From the NCBI RefSeq assembly GCF_039872765.1, contig NZ_JBDPZC010000001.1:558001-622000 (forward strand): DNA of 64,000 bases, read 5' to 3'. The DNA is from Roseateles_B flavus. GTDB lineage: Bacteria > Pseudomonadota > Gammaproteobacteria > Burkholderiales > Burkholderiaceae_C. A program made the position numbers and the translations under genes. The notes below the pieces were generated by a model, which saw only the letters and a list, made by a program, of their open reading frames with translations, was not told the DNA's origin and did no database searches. This document shows, piece after piece, positions 52,296-61,155 of this stretch (position 1 is the first letter of the stretch; each line of letters opens with the position of its first letter).

Positions 52296-53216
52296 TCAGA
52301 AGAACTGGCGCAGGTCCGGACGGGTGTCCAGGCCCTTCTGGATGATGGCCTGCACGCGCTCGCGCTCGGCACCGACCAGGGGCAGGCGGGGGCGGCGCAC
52401 GTGCTCGTTGCCCACGCCCACCATGGCCTCGACCAGCTTGAGGTTCTGGACCAGCTTGGTCGAGACATCCAGGTGCAGCAGGGGGGTGAACCACTGGTAG
52501 AGCTTCAGGGCTTCGTCGTAGCGCTTGGCCTGCATCAGGCGGTACAGCGCCACGGTCTCGGCCGGGAAGGAGGTGCACAGGCCGGCCAGCAGGCCGTCGC
52601 AGCCCAGTGCCAGGCCTTCGAAGCTGAGGTCGTCCACGCCGATGAAGAGCTGGTAGCGGGTGCCCAGGGCATTGCGCAGGTCGGTCAGGCGGCGGATGTT
52701 GTCGGTCGATTCCTTGATGGCGACCAGCCATTCGCAGTCAGCCAGCTCGACGAAGTTGTCCGGCGTCAGGTCCACGCGGTAGGCCACCGGGTTGTTGTAG
52801 ACCATGGTGGGCAGCTGGGCGGCGTTGGCGATGGTGCGCACATTGGCCATGGCTTCGCGGGCGTCGGCTACGTAGATCACCGCGGGCATGAGCATCAGGC
52901 CCTGCACGCCAATCTTGTTGGCGCCGTCCACATAGCGCAGCGCCTCGCGGGTGCTGGTCTCCGAGACATTGGCCAGCACCGGCACGCGGCCGGCGGACAC
53001 CTTCACGGCGATCTCGGCCACCTGCAGCTTCTCTTCCAGCGTCAGGGTGCTGGCCTCGCCCAGGGAGCCGCCAGTCACGAGACCATCAACCCCATTGGCG
53101 ATGAGGAACTCGAAGTGGCGCTCCATGGCCGGGACGTCCAGGTTCTCGTCGGCATCGAACTTGGTCGTCACGGCGGGGAAGATGCCGCGCCATTGAGGCA
53201 GGGGGCGGGAACTCAT
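52296..53216 (-). CDS. DapA-family lyase/deaminase, likely 1-pyrroline-4-hydroxy-2-carboxylate deaminase
   Basis: 306 residues, TIM barrel. Schiff-base lysine K168 (VAIKEST) and the tyrosine Y140 of MVYNNP are conserved; GGSLGEASTLT (49-59) replaces the GTTGES loop of dihydrodipicolinate synthase, so a different substrate is expected. In hydroxyproline pathways this family removes ammonia and water to give 2-oxoglutarate semialdehyde (lhpC/hypD-type). First gene of the operon behind a near-consensus promoter; AGGAG lies nine bases from the ATG. Confidence 0.88.
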   Translation of the reverse strand: MSSRPLPQWRGIFPAVTTKFDADENLDVPAMERHFEFLIANGVDGLVTGGSLGEASTLTLEEKLQVAEIAVKVSAGRVPVLANVSETSTREALRYVDGANKIGVQGLMLMPAVIYVADAREAMANVRTIANAAQLPTMVYNNPVAYRVDLTPDNFVELADCEWLVAIKESTDNIRRLTDLRNALGTRYQLFIGVDDLSFEGLALGCDGLLAGLCTSFPAETVALYRLMQAKRYDEALKLYQWFTPLLHLDVSTKLVQNLKLVEAMVGVGNEHVRRPRLPLVGAERERVQAIIQKGLDTRPDLRQFF

Positions 53217-53232
53217 CGAGCAATCTCCTGTT

Positions 53233-53274
53233 GAAATATATTTGCAGAATATTCGTTGAGAATCGCCCTGTCAA
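53233..53274 (-). promoter_or_regulatory. Promoter and operator candidate of the hydroxyproline operon
   Basis: On the minus strand TTGACA (53269-53274) and TATTCT (53246-53251) are 17 bp apart, close to the sigma-70 optimum. The -10 and early transcribed region is an AT-rich patch (53233-53254) with AATAT and ATATT half-sites 14 bp apart, a possible GntR site overlapping the promoter. Confidence 0.65.
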
Positions 53275-53450
53275 CCCCAGATGGGTGGCTGAGCCGGCCA
53301 GCGTGCCCGTGCAGTCGCCTTCGCTGCCGCCGAAGCCGCGGCAGGGCGGGGCTGGCCCCAAGGCGGGCAGCGCAGGCTGCCGCATACAATCCGCGATCCG
53401 TCCATGATGGCGCTGCTGCGCCCATGGGCCATTCCTAGAGGGTTCAGACC

Positions 53451-53777
53451 GTGTTCATTTCTACTGCTTTTGCCCAGACCGCCGCTCCGGCAGCCCAAGG
53501 CCCCGAGTCCAGCCTCATGGGCATGTTGCCCCTGGTGCTGATGTTCGTCGTGCTGTATTTCGTGATGATTCGTCCCCAGATGAAGCGTCAGAAGGAGCAC
53601 AAGGCCATGATCGAGGCCCTGGCCAAGGGCGATGACGTCGTCACCAGCGGCGGCCTGCTGGGCAAGGTGGCCAAGCTGGACGAGAACTTCGTGAACCTGG
53701 AAGTCGCCAGCGGCGTCGAGATCAAGGTGCAGCGCTCGGCCGTGGTCCAGGTCCTGCCCAAGGGCTCGGTCAAGTAA
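53451..53777 (+). CDS. yajC: Preprotein translocase accessory subunit YajC (GTG start)
   Basis: 108 residues. Small membrane partner of SecDF. Begins with GTG at 53451 (gaggg twelve bases upstream), a short periplasmic N terminus (TAFAQTAAPAA), one membrane helix with LPLVLMFVVLYFVMIRPQ (about 26-43) and a soluble domain with GDDVVTSGGLLGKV. First gene of yajC-secD-secF; the usual upstream tgt and queA genes are absent here. Confidence 0.95.
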   Translation: MFISTAFAQTAAPAAQGPESSLMGMLPLVLMFVVLYFVMIRPQMKRQKEHKAMIEALAKGDDVVTSGGLLGKVAKLDENFVNLEVASGVEIKVQRSAVVQVLPKGSVK

Positions 53778-53905
53778 GAAAGCCTGGCAGCCCTGCTGTT
53801 CAGGGGCTGCTCATCACTCATCGAGCCCGGGCCGCGCCCAGCGGTGCCGGGCCTCATTTCAGGGCAAGAGCCCAGGTCTGGTCCAGACCTCCTGAGGATG
53901 CCTCC

Positions 53906-55810
53906 ATGAACCGTTATCCCTTGTGGAAGTACGCGCTGCTGCTCGTGGCGCTGCTGATCGGTCTGATCTACACCCTGCCCAATTTCTTCGGCGAAGCGCC
54001 GGCGGTGCAGGTCTCCAGTGGCAAGGCCACGGTCAAGCTGGACGCGGGCATGGTCGCCCGTGTCGAGGCCGCCATCCAGTCGGCCGGCGTCAAGGCAGAC
54101 ACGGTGGCCTTCGAGGGCAACTCCGTGCGGGCCCGCTTCAATGACACCGACACCCAGCTCAAGGCCAAGGACGCCATCAACAAGGCGATCAATGCCGATC
54201 TGGCTGATCCCTCCTACATCGTGGCGCTGAACCTGGTCTCGCGCTCGCCGGAGTGGCTCAAGAGCCTGCATGCCTTCCCCATGTACCTGGGCCTGGACCT
54301 GCGCGGCGGCGTGCACTTCCTGATGCAGGTGGACATGAAGGCGGCCATCGCCAAGAAGGTCGAGTCCCTGGTCGGTGATGCCCGCAGCATGCTGCGCGAG
54401 AAGAACCTGCGTCATGCCGGCATCAGCAAGGACGGCAATGACCTCGTCATCGCCTTCCGCGAGGCCGAGACCCGCACGGCCGCCCTGGCCCTGCTGTCCG
54501 ACAAGCTGCCAGACATCCAGTGGCTGGCCCAGGGCGAAGGCAGCGAGCTGAGCCTGCGCGGCAGCTTCAAGCCGCAATCCCTGGTGGCGGTGCAGGAAGC
54601 CGCCCTCAAGCAGAACATCACCACCCTGCAGAACCGGGTCAACGAACTGGGCGTGGCCGAGCCGGTGATCCAGCAGCAGGGCCTGGACCGCGTCATCGTG
54701 CAGCTGCCGGGCGTGCAGGACACGGCCAAGGCCAAGGACATCATCGGGCGCACGGCCAACCTGGAGTTCCGTCTGGCCGACATGTCGGCCGAGGCCCAGG
54801 CAGCGCTGGCCGGCACCGGCCCCGTGCCCTTCGGCCGCGAACGCTTCGGCGTGGGCCGTGGGGCCCCGGTGATCGTGCACAAGGAGGCCATCGTCACCGG
54901 CGACATGCTGACCGACGCCCAACCCCGCCAGGACGAGAACCACCAGCCCGCCGTGTCCGTCCGGCTGGATGCCAAGGGCGGTCGCCAGATGAAGGAGATG
55001 TCGCGTGCCAACGTGGGCAACTACATGGCCGCCATCCTGTTCGAGAAGGGCAAGGGCGAGGTGCTCACCGTGGCCCGCATCAACAGCGAGCTGAGCGCCG
55101 ACTTCCAGATCACCGGCATGGGCTCCACCGAGAACGCCACCGATCTGGCCCTGCTGCTGCGTGCCGGCGGTCTGGCCGCGCCGATGGAAGTCATCGAGGA
55201 ACGCACCATCGGCCCGACCCTGGGTGCCGAGAACATCGCCAAGGGCATGCACAGCGTGGCCTGGGGCTTTGCCGCGGTGGCGCTGTTCATGTGCCTCTAC
55301 TACATGCTCTTCGGCGTGTTCTCCACGCTGGCGCTGGGCTTCAACCTGCTGATGCTGGTGGCCGTGCTGTCCATGCTGCAGGCCACGCTGTCTCTGCCGG
55401 GCATGGCCGCCATCGCCCTGGTGCTGGGCATGGCCATCGACTCCAACGTGCTGATCAACGAGCGGGTCCGCGAGGAGCTGCGCAGCGGTGCCTCGCCGCA
55501 GGCGGCCATCTTCGCCGGCTATGAGCGGGCCTGGGCCACCATCCTGGACTCCAACGTCACCACGCTGATCGCGGGTCTGGCCCTGCTGGCCTTCGGCTCG
55601 GGCGCCGTGCGCGGCTTTGCCGTGGTGCACTGCCTGGGCATCATGACTTCCATGTTCTCCTCGGTGATGTTCTCGCGCGCCCTGGTCAACCTCTGGTATG
55701 GCCGTCAGAAGAAGCTGAAGTCCCTCTCCGTGGGCCAGGTGTGGAAGCCGGCTGCCGAACCCGGCAGCGCCTCCCCCGATGGCGTCGAATTGACCGAAGG
55801 CAAGGCCTGA
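53906..55810 (+). CDS. secD: Protein translocase subunit SecD
   Basis: 634 residues. With SecF it uses the proton gradient to complete protein export on the periplasmic side. One N-terminal membrane helix (ALLLVALLIGLIYTLPNFFG), the P1 domain with LGLDLRGGVHFLMQVD (about 130-145), and the C-terminal five-helix domain with GMAIDSNVLINERVREELR (about 510-528) are visible. Full family length. 128 bp after yajC; the spacer contains GC-rich inverted repeats that might tune expression. Confidence 0.97.
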   Translation: MNRYPLWKYALLLVALLIGLIYTLPNFFGEAPAVQVSSGKATVKLDAGMVARVEAAIQSAGVKADTVAFEGNSVRARFNDTDTQLKAKDAINKAINADLADPSYIVALNLVSRSPEWLKSLHAFPMYLGLDLRGGVHFLMQVDMKAAIAKKVESLVGDARSMLREKNLRHAGISKDGNDLVIAFREAETRTAALALLSDKLPDIQWLAQGEGSELSLRGSFKPQSLVAVQEAALKQNITTLQNRVNELGVAEPVIQQQGLDRVIVQLPGVQDTAKAKDIIGRTANLEFRLADMSAEAQAALAGTGPVPFGRERFGVGRGAPVIVHKEAIVTGDMLTDAQPRQDENHQPAVSVRLDAKGGRQMKEMSRANVGNYMAAILFEKGKGEVLTVARINSELSADFQITGMGSTENATDLALLLRAGGLAAPMEVIEERTIGPTLGAENIAKGMHSVAWGFAAVALFMCLYYMLFGVFSTLALGFNLLMLVAVLSMLQATLSLPGMAAIALVLGMAIDSNVLINERVREELRSGASPQAAIFAGYERAWATILDSNVTTLIAGLALLAFGSGAVRGFAVVHCLGIMTSMFSSVMFSRALVNLWYGRQKKLKSLSVGQVWKPAAEPGSASPDGVELTEGKA

Positions 55811-55830
55811 CCCCCTGACAGGAATCCGAC

Positions 55831-56868
55831 ATGGAACTCTTCCGAATCAAGCGGGACATCCCGTTCATGAAGCACGCGTTGGTCTTCAACGCGATTTCCT
55901 TCCTCACCTTTGCCGCGGCGGTCTTCTTCCTCTTCACGCGGAACCTGCACTACTCCATCGAGTTCACCGGCGGTACCGTCGTCGAGGTGGCCTACGCGCA
56001 GAGCGCGGACATCGAGAAGACCCGGACCACGGTCGAGCACATGGGCTTCGGTGAGGTGACGGTGCAGAAGTTCGGCACCTCGCACGACGTGATGATCAAG
56101 ATGCCGCCCCACAAGGCCATCAAGCAGGACAAGGTCGTCGAGAAGGTCTTCGCCGAGCTGTGTGCCGCCGAGCAGGGGCAGGTCTCCAAGCGCCAGACGG
56201 TCTCCGACAAGGGCGAGGCCATCGAGAAGGACGTCTGCACCACCGCGGCCAATGCCGAGCCGGTCAAGCTCTCGCGCAGCGAAGTGGTGGGTCCCTCGGT
56301 AGGCGCCGAGCTGGCCGCCGATGCCGGCAAGGCCCTGGCCATGACCGTCGTCGGCATCATGATCTACCTGGCCTTCCGCTTCGAGTGGAAGTTCGCCGTG
56401 GCCGGCATCATCGCCAATCTGCATGACGTCGTGATCATCCTGGGCTTCTTCGCCTTCTTCCAGTGGGAGTTCTCGCTCTCCGTGCTGGCGGCCGTGCTGG
56501 CGGTGCTGGGCTATTCGGTGAACGAGTCGGTGGTGATCTTCGACCGGGTGCGCGAGGCCTTCCGCAAGTACCGCAAGCTGACGACGCACGAGGTGATCGA
56601 CCACGCCATCACCTCCACCATGAGCCGCACCTTCATCACCCACGGCTGCACGCAGCTGATGGTGCTGTCCATGCTGCTGTTCGGTGGCCCCACCCTGAAG
56701 TACTTCGCCGTGGCGCTGACCATCGGCATCTGCTTCGGCATCTATTCCTCCGTGTTCGTGGCCGCAGCCATCGCCATGTGGCTGGGTGTGAAGCGTGAGG
56801 ATCTTGTCAAGGTCGGTTCCTCTACCAAGGAAGATCCGGACGATCCGAACGCCGGAGCGGTGGTGTAG
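55831..56868 (+). CDS. secF: Protein translocase subunit SecF
   Basis: 345 residues. Partner of SecD. MELFRIKRDIPFMKHALVFN start, P1-like domain with YSIEFTGGTVVEVAYA (about 38-53), and the membrane domain with LGYSVNESVVIFDRVREAFR (about 227-246) containing the aspartate/arginine pair of the family. Starts 20 bp after secD. Confidence 0.97.
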   Translation: MELFRIKRDIPFMKHALVFNAISFLTFAAAVFFLFTRNLHYSIEFTGGTVVEVAYAQSADIEKTRTTVEHMGFGEVTVQKFGTSHDVMIKMPPHKAIKQDKVVEKVFAELCAAEQGQVSKRQTVSDKGEAIEKDVCTTAANAEPVKLSRSEVVGPSVGAELAADAGKALAMTVVGIMIYLAFRFEWKFAVAGIIANLHDVVIILGFFAFFQWEFSLSVLAAVLAVLGYSVNESVVIFDRVREAFRKYRKLTTHEVIDHAITSTMSRTFITHGCTQLMVLSMLLFGGPTLKYFAVALTIGICFGIYSSVFVAAAIAMWLGVKREDLVKVGSSTKEDPDDPNAGAVV

Positions 56869-56904
56869 AGTCGTCCGCATGGTCGACTCCCTGTTCCCTG
56901 GCCC

Positions 56905-59361
56905 ATGAGCGGCACTGATCCGCGCCGGCAAGCCCAGGCGGCCCAGGCACGGCGCGTCTTCAGCGAGGCCCTGGTGCGCGGCGTTGCCGCGGCCGGGGCC
57001 GCGCTCCATGAGGCGGGCGCACAGCTGCTGCTGCAACCGGCGGAACATGCGGTGAGCGTGTCCCGCCGCGACTGCGTCGGCCTTTGGCAGCGCCGCGGCG
57101 TGGTGTGGCTGAGCATGCTGCGCGACGCCGTGCGCTCGGCGTCCACCCAGGGTGTGCCAGACCATGTGACGGTCAGTGGAAGTGCCAGCCTCAGTCTGGT
57201 CGACGACGACACCATCGAACGCCAGATCACCGCCTCCCGCCTGGCCCTGGCCATGATGGACAAGGCCACCTGGGAGTTCAACGACCTGCGCACCCGCATG
57301 CTCCTGCTCGAAGGGCATGAGGATCTCGCGACGAACGATTTGCTCCGCGCACAGGCCCTGGCCCGGCTTGTCCTTGATTGTTGGTACGCCAGTGGTCTCA
57401 CGCGTACGGAATGGCAGCTTTTCCTCACCCCTCTGCACGAGGAGATGTCGCATCTGCTGCTGGAGGCCTACCACGAGACCAATGACTGGCTGATGCAGCA
57501 GGGCGTCTTGCCGGAGGTCGACCTGCGGCCCTATATCCGCCGCACGGCAGGCAGCCGCAGCACGCCGGCTCCCGTCGACGCCTCCCAGGATCCGGCTTTT
57601 GCCCCGACCACCCTGTACGCCCGTGGCATGGGTGCCCTGCCCGACGGGCTGCCCCCGAATGGCGGCATGGCCGCGCTGCGCGACGCCCAGGCGCCCTCGG
57701 CGGCAGCGGCAGGCGCGGCAGGCGCGGGCCCGGTGAAGTCAGCGGTGCGCAGCTCGGCCGAGCAGGTGATGGCGCAGCTGCAGCGGGTGCTGAATCGCCA
57801 GGTGCCAGGCATGGCGCCGCCGGGTTCGGCGCCGCAGGGGAGCACTGCCCAGGCCCAGGCTCAGCCCGTCGATCCACGCGGCGAGCGTGCCGGCCCGGTC
57901 ACCCTGACCGGCCGTCTGCATGCCGCCATCAACCATGCCCAGGAAATGCTGCGCCATCGCGCGCAGCCCCAGGGGATGCCTGCCGGCGCGGGCAGCACGG
58001 GCGGTACCGCCAGCGTGTCGCCCAGCACCGGAGCCTCGGTGCGCGAGGTGCCGCTGCCCCAGCAGCTCGAGGAGCTCAAGGCCCGCAACCTGGCCGTCAA
58101 GCAGGTGCTCAAGCAGGCCGCGGACACCCCGGCCGAGCGCGCCACCATCGAGGTTGTGGCCCTGCTGTTCCAGTCCATCCTCACCGAGGAGCGCATCCCC
58201 GCGACCGTCCGTGTGTGGTTTGCCCGGCTGCAGATGCCGGTGCTGCGCGTGGCCATCAGCGAGCCTGATTTCTTCGCGACGACCGACCACCCCGCGCGCC
58301 GCCTGATCGACCGCATGGGCGCCTGCGTGATGGGGTTCAATACCTCGGCCGGCGGCGATGTCAGCGAGGCCGTGGAGCGTGAGATCAAGCGTGTGGTGCA
58401 GGTGGTGGAGGCCTATCCCGACACCGGTCGCCGCGTCTTCCAGACGGTGCTGACCGAGTTCGAGAAGTTCCTGGCCCACTACTTCGAGCAGGAGAACAGC
58501 GCCAGCATCAAGGGCGTTTCCCTGGCTCAGCAGGTGGAGCAGCGGGAGACCCTGGCCATCCAGTACACCATCGAGCTGCGCAAGATGCTCAACCAGGTGC
58601 CCGTGCAGGACGGCGTGCGCGACTTCCTGTTCCAGACCTGGGCCGATGTGCTGGCGGTGACCGCCGTGCGGGCCGGCGCCCAGGCCGACGTGACCAAGCA
58701 GATGAAGCGCGCCGCGGCCGACCTCATCTGGTCCGCCACGGCCAAGGTGTCGCGCGAGGAGCGTGCCGAGGTCATCCGGCGTCTCCCGCCACTCCTGAAG
58801 GTCCTGCGCGAGGGCATGGGCCACGCCGGCCTGTCCGCCCAGAAGCAGGACGAACAGATCCGCGCCCTGAACAACTCCCTGGCCGCGGCCTTCACCGCCA
58901 AGACCGCCACCATCCCGCCGGACCGGCTGGAAGAGCTGATGAGCCAGCTGGAGACGCTGGAGGCCATGCTGCCTGACACCGCGGGCGGAGAGCTGGATGA
59001 GACGCTGATGCGCGATCTCTCCACCCACGAGTCCGAGGACCTGGAGGTGGTGGCCGAAGGGGGCGCGCCGCCGTCGGCGGCCATGCTGGCCTGGGCGCAG
59101 GAGCTGCAGGTGGGCTCCTGGTACATGCTGGACTACCGGGGCCGCAACGAGCCCGTGCAGCTGGCCTGGCGCGGCCTGCGACACCACCTCATCCTCTTCG
59201 TTACGTCCAAGGGGCGTGGGGTGCTGTTCCAGCAGAGCCGTCTGGCGGCCTTCCTGCAGGCTGGCCTGCTGCTGCCGGCTCAGGACGAGGCGCTCACCGT
59301 CAAGGCCACCCGCAACGCGCTGGCCAAGCTGGACGCCGATCCCGAGCGCCTGCTGAGCTGA
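56905..59361 (+). CDS. DUF1631-family protein
   Basis: 818 residues, cytoplasmic, no membrane segment or signal peptide. The overall layout (helical N-terminal half with CWYASGLTRTEWQLFLTPLH-like sequence, a low-complexity alanine/glycine/proline linker about 205-360, then a conserved helical core with MGACVMGFNTSAGGDVSEAV and ALNNSLAAAFTAKTATIPPD, and a small C-terminal beta domain with GSWYMLDYRGRNEPVQLAWRG) matches the DUF1631 proteins of beta- and gammaproteobacteria. The C-terminal segment resembles a PilZ-like barrel, which is inference. No biochemical role can be read from it. 36 bp after secF, same strand. Confidence 0.75.
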   Translation: MSGTDPRRQAQAAQARRVFSEALVRGVAAAGAALHEAGAQLLLQPAEHAVSVSRRDCVGLWQRRGVVWLSMLRDAVRSASTQGVPDHVTVSGSASLSLVDDDTIERQITASRLALAMMDKATWEFNDLRTRMLLLEGHEDLATNDLLRAQALARLVLDCWYASGLTRTEWQLFLTPLHEEMSHLLLEAYHETNDWLMQQGVLPEVDLRPYIRRTAGSRSTPAPVDASQDPAFAPTTLYARGMGALPDGLPPNGGMAALRDAQAPSAAAAGAAGAGPVKSAVRSSAEQVMAQLQRVLNRQVPGMAPPGSAPQGSTAQAQAQPVDPRGERAGPVTLTGRLHAAINHAQEMLRHRAQPQGMPAGAGSTGGTASVSPSTGASVREVPLPQQLEELKARNLAVKQVLKQAADTPAERATIEVVALLFQSILTEERIPATVRVWFARLQMPVLRVAISEPDFFATTDHPARRLIDRMGACVMGFNTSAGGDVSEAVEREIKRVVQVVEAYPDTGRRVFQTVLTEFEKFLAHYFEQENSASIKGVSLAQQVEQRETLAIQYTIELRKMLNQVPVQDGVRDFLFQTWADVLAVTAVRAGAQADVTKQMKRAAADLIWSATAKVSREERAEVIRRLPPLLKVLREGMGHAGLSAQKQDEQIRALNNSLAAAFTAKTATIPPDRLEELMSQLETLEAMLPDTAGGELDETLMRDLSTHESEDLEVVAEGGAPPSAAMLAWAQELQVGSWYMLDYRGRNEPVQLAWRGLRHHLILFVTSKGRGVLFQQSRLAAFLQAGLLLPAQDEALTVKATRNALAKLDADPERLLS

Positions 59362-59444
59362 GGGCCTCTAACGAGGCATGCGGCGGCGGTCGTGGAGCGA
59401 CTTGCCCTTGCGGCGAACGGCTGGCGAGCCCGGCGCGGGCAGCC

Positions 59445-59897
59445 TCAGTGGATCAGGCGATCCTCGGGGGCGACGAAAAGCTCGTCCAGGATCAGGGCGT
59501 CCGGCTCTTCACCCAGGCTCCAGAACACCATCAGCACGATGATCTTGAGGTCTTCCAGGTCCAGCGGTGCGCCGGGGATGGCCATGGCTCGATCGACCAC
59601 CATCTCGCGCATGGGCGGAGGCAGCACGCCGGCCGATTCCAGGAAGCTGATGAAGCCCACGGAGGCCTCCCCCAGGTGCTCGAGTTCGTCCTTGGAGTAG
59701 ATGCGCAGGCTCAGCGCGCCTTGCTCGCCATGGTGAGACTGCGCGGCCACCGCCAGGCCATCCAGCCAGGAGAGGGCTTCCTGGATTTCGTCCGTCTCGA
59801 AGCCTACGGCTGACAGTTTGCGTGTCAGCTGGGCGTGATCCGGACAGGCATCCGGCCGCCAGTAGGTCTCATAGAGATAGACGAGGACGTCAAACAT
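59445..59897 (-). CDS. smg: Smg family protein (DUF494)
   Basis: 150 residues. Small acidic protein almost always found beside dprA; function not established. Starts MFDVLVYLYETYWRPDACPD and contains LSAVGFETDEIQEALSWLDG (about 28-47) and the C-terminal LKIIVLMVFWSLGEEPDALI block, all typical. 95 bp downstream of dprA in the same direction. Confidence 0.93.
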   Translation of the reverse strand: MFDVLVYLYETYWRPDACPDHAQLTRKLSAVGFETDEIQEALSWLDGLAVAAQSHHGEQGALSLRIYSKDELEHLGEASVGFISFLESAGVLPPPMREMVVDRAMAIPGAPLDLEDLKIIVLMVFWSLGEEPDALILDELFVAPEDRLIH

Positions 59898-59992
59898 GGA
59901 CTGACTATACCCCAGCCGCTCGCGGCACCGATGCGCGGAAACGGCGGGGCCGGGCAGGGCTTTTACCGGGCTGCCGGGCGGGAAAGCGGGGG

Positions 59993-61123
59993 TCAGCCGC
60001 GCATCCGGCGTTGCAGCAGGCCGCCGGGGAGCCGGGCCACCAGACCATCCAGTTCCAGGTCCAGTAGCAAGGCCTGGAGCTGCTCCGTGGGCCAGCCTCC
60101 CCGGGCCTGCAGCGCATCCAGGCTGACAGGCTCCAGCGACATGGCGGCGAGCAGGCGCTGGTGCTCGCCGGCTCCGGCAAGCTCGGGCAGGGCGGCGTCC
60201 GCAGGGGTGTCGTCGCGAGGCATGCTGCTGTGCCGGGGCAGTTCCTCGATGACGTCTCCGGCCGATTCGACCAGCTTGGCGCCCTGACGGATGAGCGCAT
60301 GGCAGCCGCGGCTCAAGGGCGAGTGGATGGATCCGGGGATGGCGAACACCTCGCGCCCGGCCTCGCCGGCCAGGCGTGCCGTGATCAGCGAGCCGCTCTG
60401 CAGGGCTGCCTCGACCACCAGGCAGCCTTCCGAGAGTCCGGCAATGATGCGGTTGCGCACGGGGAAGTGCGGTGCCAGGGCGGGGGTGTCCAGGGCGTAT
60501 TCGCTCATCAGGAGGCCGTGCTCCACGATGCGCATGGCCAGGCCGGCATTGCGGCGGGGATAGAGCTCGTTGAGCCCGGTCCCCAGCACCGCCAGCGTGC
60601 CGCCTGCGGCCGAGAGTGCGCCCTCATGGGCCGCCGCGTCGATGCCCAGGGCCAGGCCTGACACCACGCAATAGCCGCTTTCGCTGAAGCTGCGAGCGAA
60701 GGTGAGGGCGTGGTCCAGGCCCTGGGGCGTGGCGTTGCGGCTGCCGACGATGGCCAGCATGGGGCGGCGCAGGAGCTCGCGCTGACCCCAGAGGTACATC
60801 AGCAGCGGCGGGTCGGCGGTCTCGAGCAGGGCCTGCGGGTAGTCGGGGTCGCCCAGCAGCAGCAGGCTGCGGCGCCGGTCTTCCTTGAGCCATTGGCGGG
60901 TGCGCTCCAGCAGCATTTCCAGCTGCTCGGGAGGGCGACCGAGGGCCTGGGCCCCTTGCGGGCCCACCACACGGGCCCACTCGGCCGGCGGACGTTCGAA
61001 GAGGGTGCGGGGCTCGCCGAAGGCTGTCAGCAGGCGCCGCAGGGAGGAGCGGCCCAGGCCGGGCGTCTCCACCAGGCGCAGCCAGGCCGACAGCTCACCG
61101 GGGTCGCGAAGAGGTGAAGGCAT
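59993..61123 (-). CDS. dprA: DNA-processing protein DprA
   Basis: 376 residues. Loads RecA onto incoming single-stranded DNA during natural transformation. N-terminal helical (SAM/HhH-like) region, then the Rossmann core with AIVGSRNATPQGLDHA, GLALGIDAAAHEGAL, PVRNRIIAGLSEGCLVVEA and ITARLAGEAGREVFAIPGS (all about 135-275), and a C-terminal winged-helix-like domain from about 310. Start at the ATG in aggcatgccg (61123). Lies 32 bp after the LysM gene. Confidence 0.95.
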   Translation of the reverse strand: MPSPLRDPGELSAWLRLVETPGLGRSSLRRLLTAFGEPRTLFERPPAEWARVVGPQGAQALGRPPEQLEMLLERTRQWLKEDRRRSLLLLGDPDYPQALLETADPPLLMYLWGQRELLRRPMLAIVGSRNATPQGLDHALTFARSFSESGYCVVSGLALGIDAAAHEGALSAAGGTLAVLGTGLNELYPRRNAGLAMRIVEHGLLMSEYALDTPALAPHFPVRNRIIAGLSEGCLVVEAALQSGSLITARLAGEAGREVFAIPGSIHSPLSRGCHALIRQGAKLVESAGDVIEELPRHSSMPRDDTPADAALPELAGAGEHQRLLAAMSLEPVSLDALQARGGWPTEQLQALLLDLELDGLVARLPGGLLQRRMRG

Positions 61124-61155
61124 GCCGGGAGGCCTTGGGGCCTGGACGCGCGGCC

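Noticed and set aside
47913..53216. The hydroxyproline operon as a recent horizontally acquired island.
   Set aside because: GC content and codon use look like the surrounding genes by eye, and there are no mobile elements, tRNA junctions or direct repeats at its edges.
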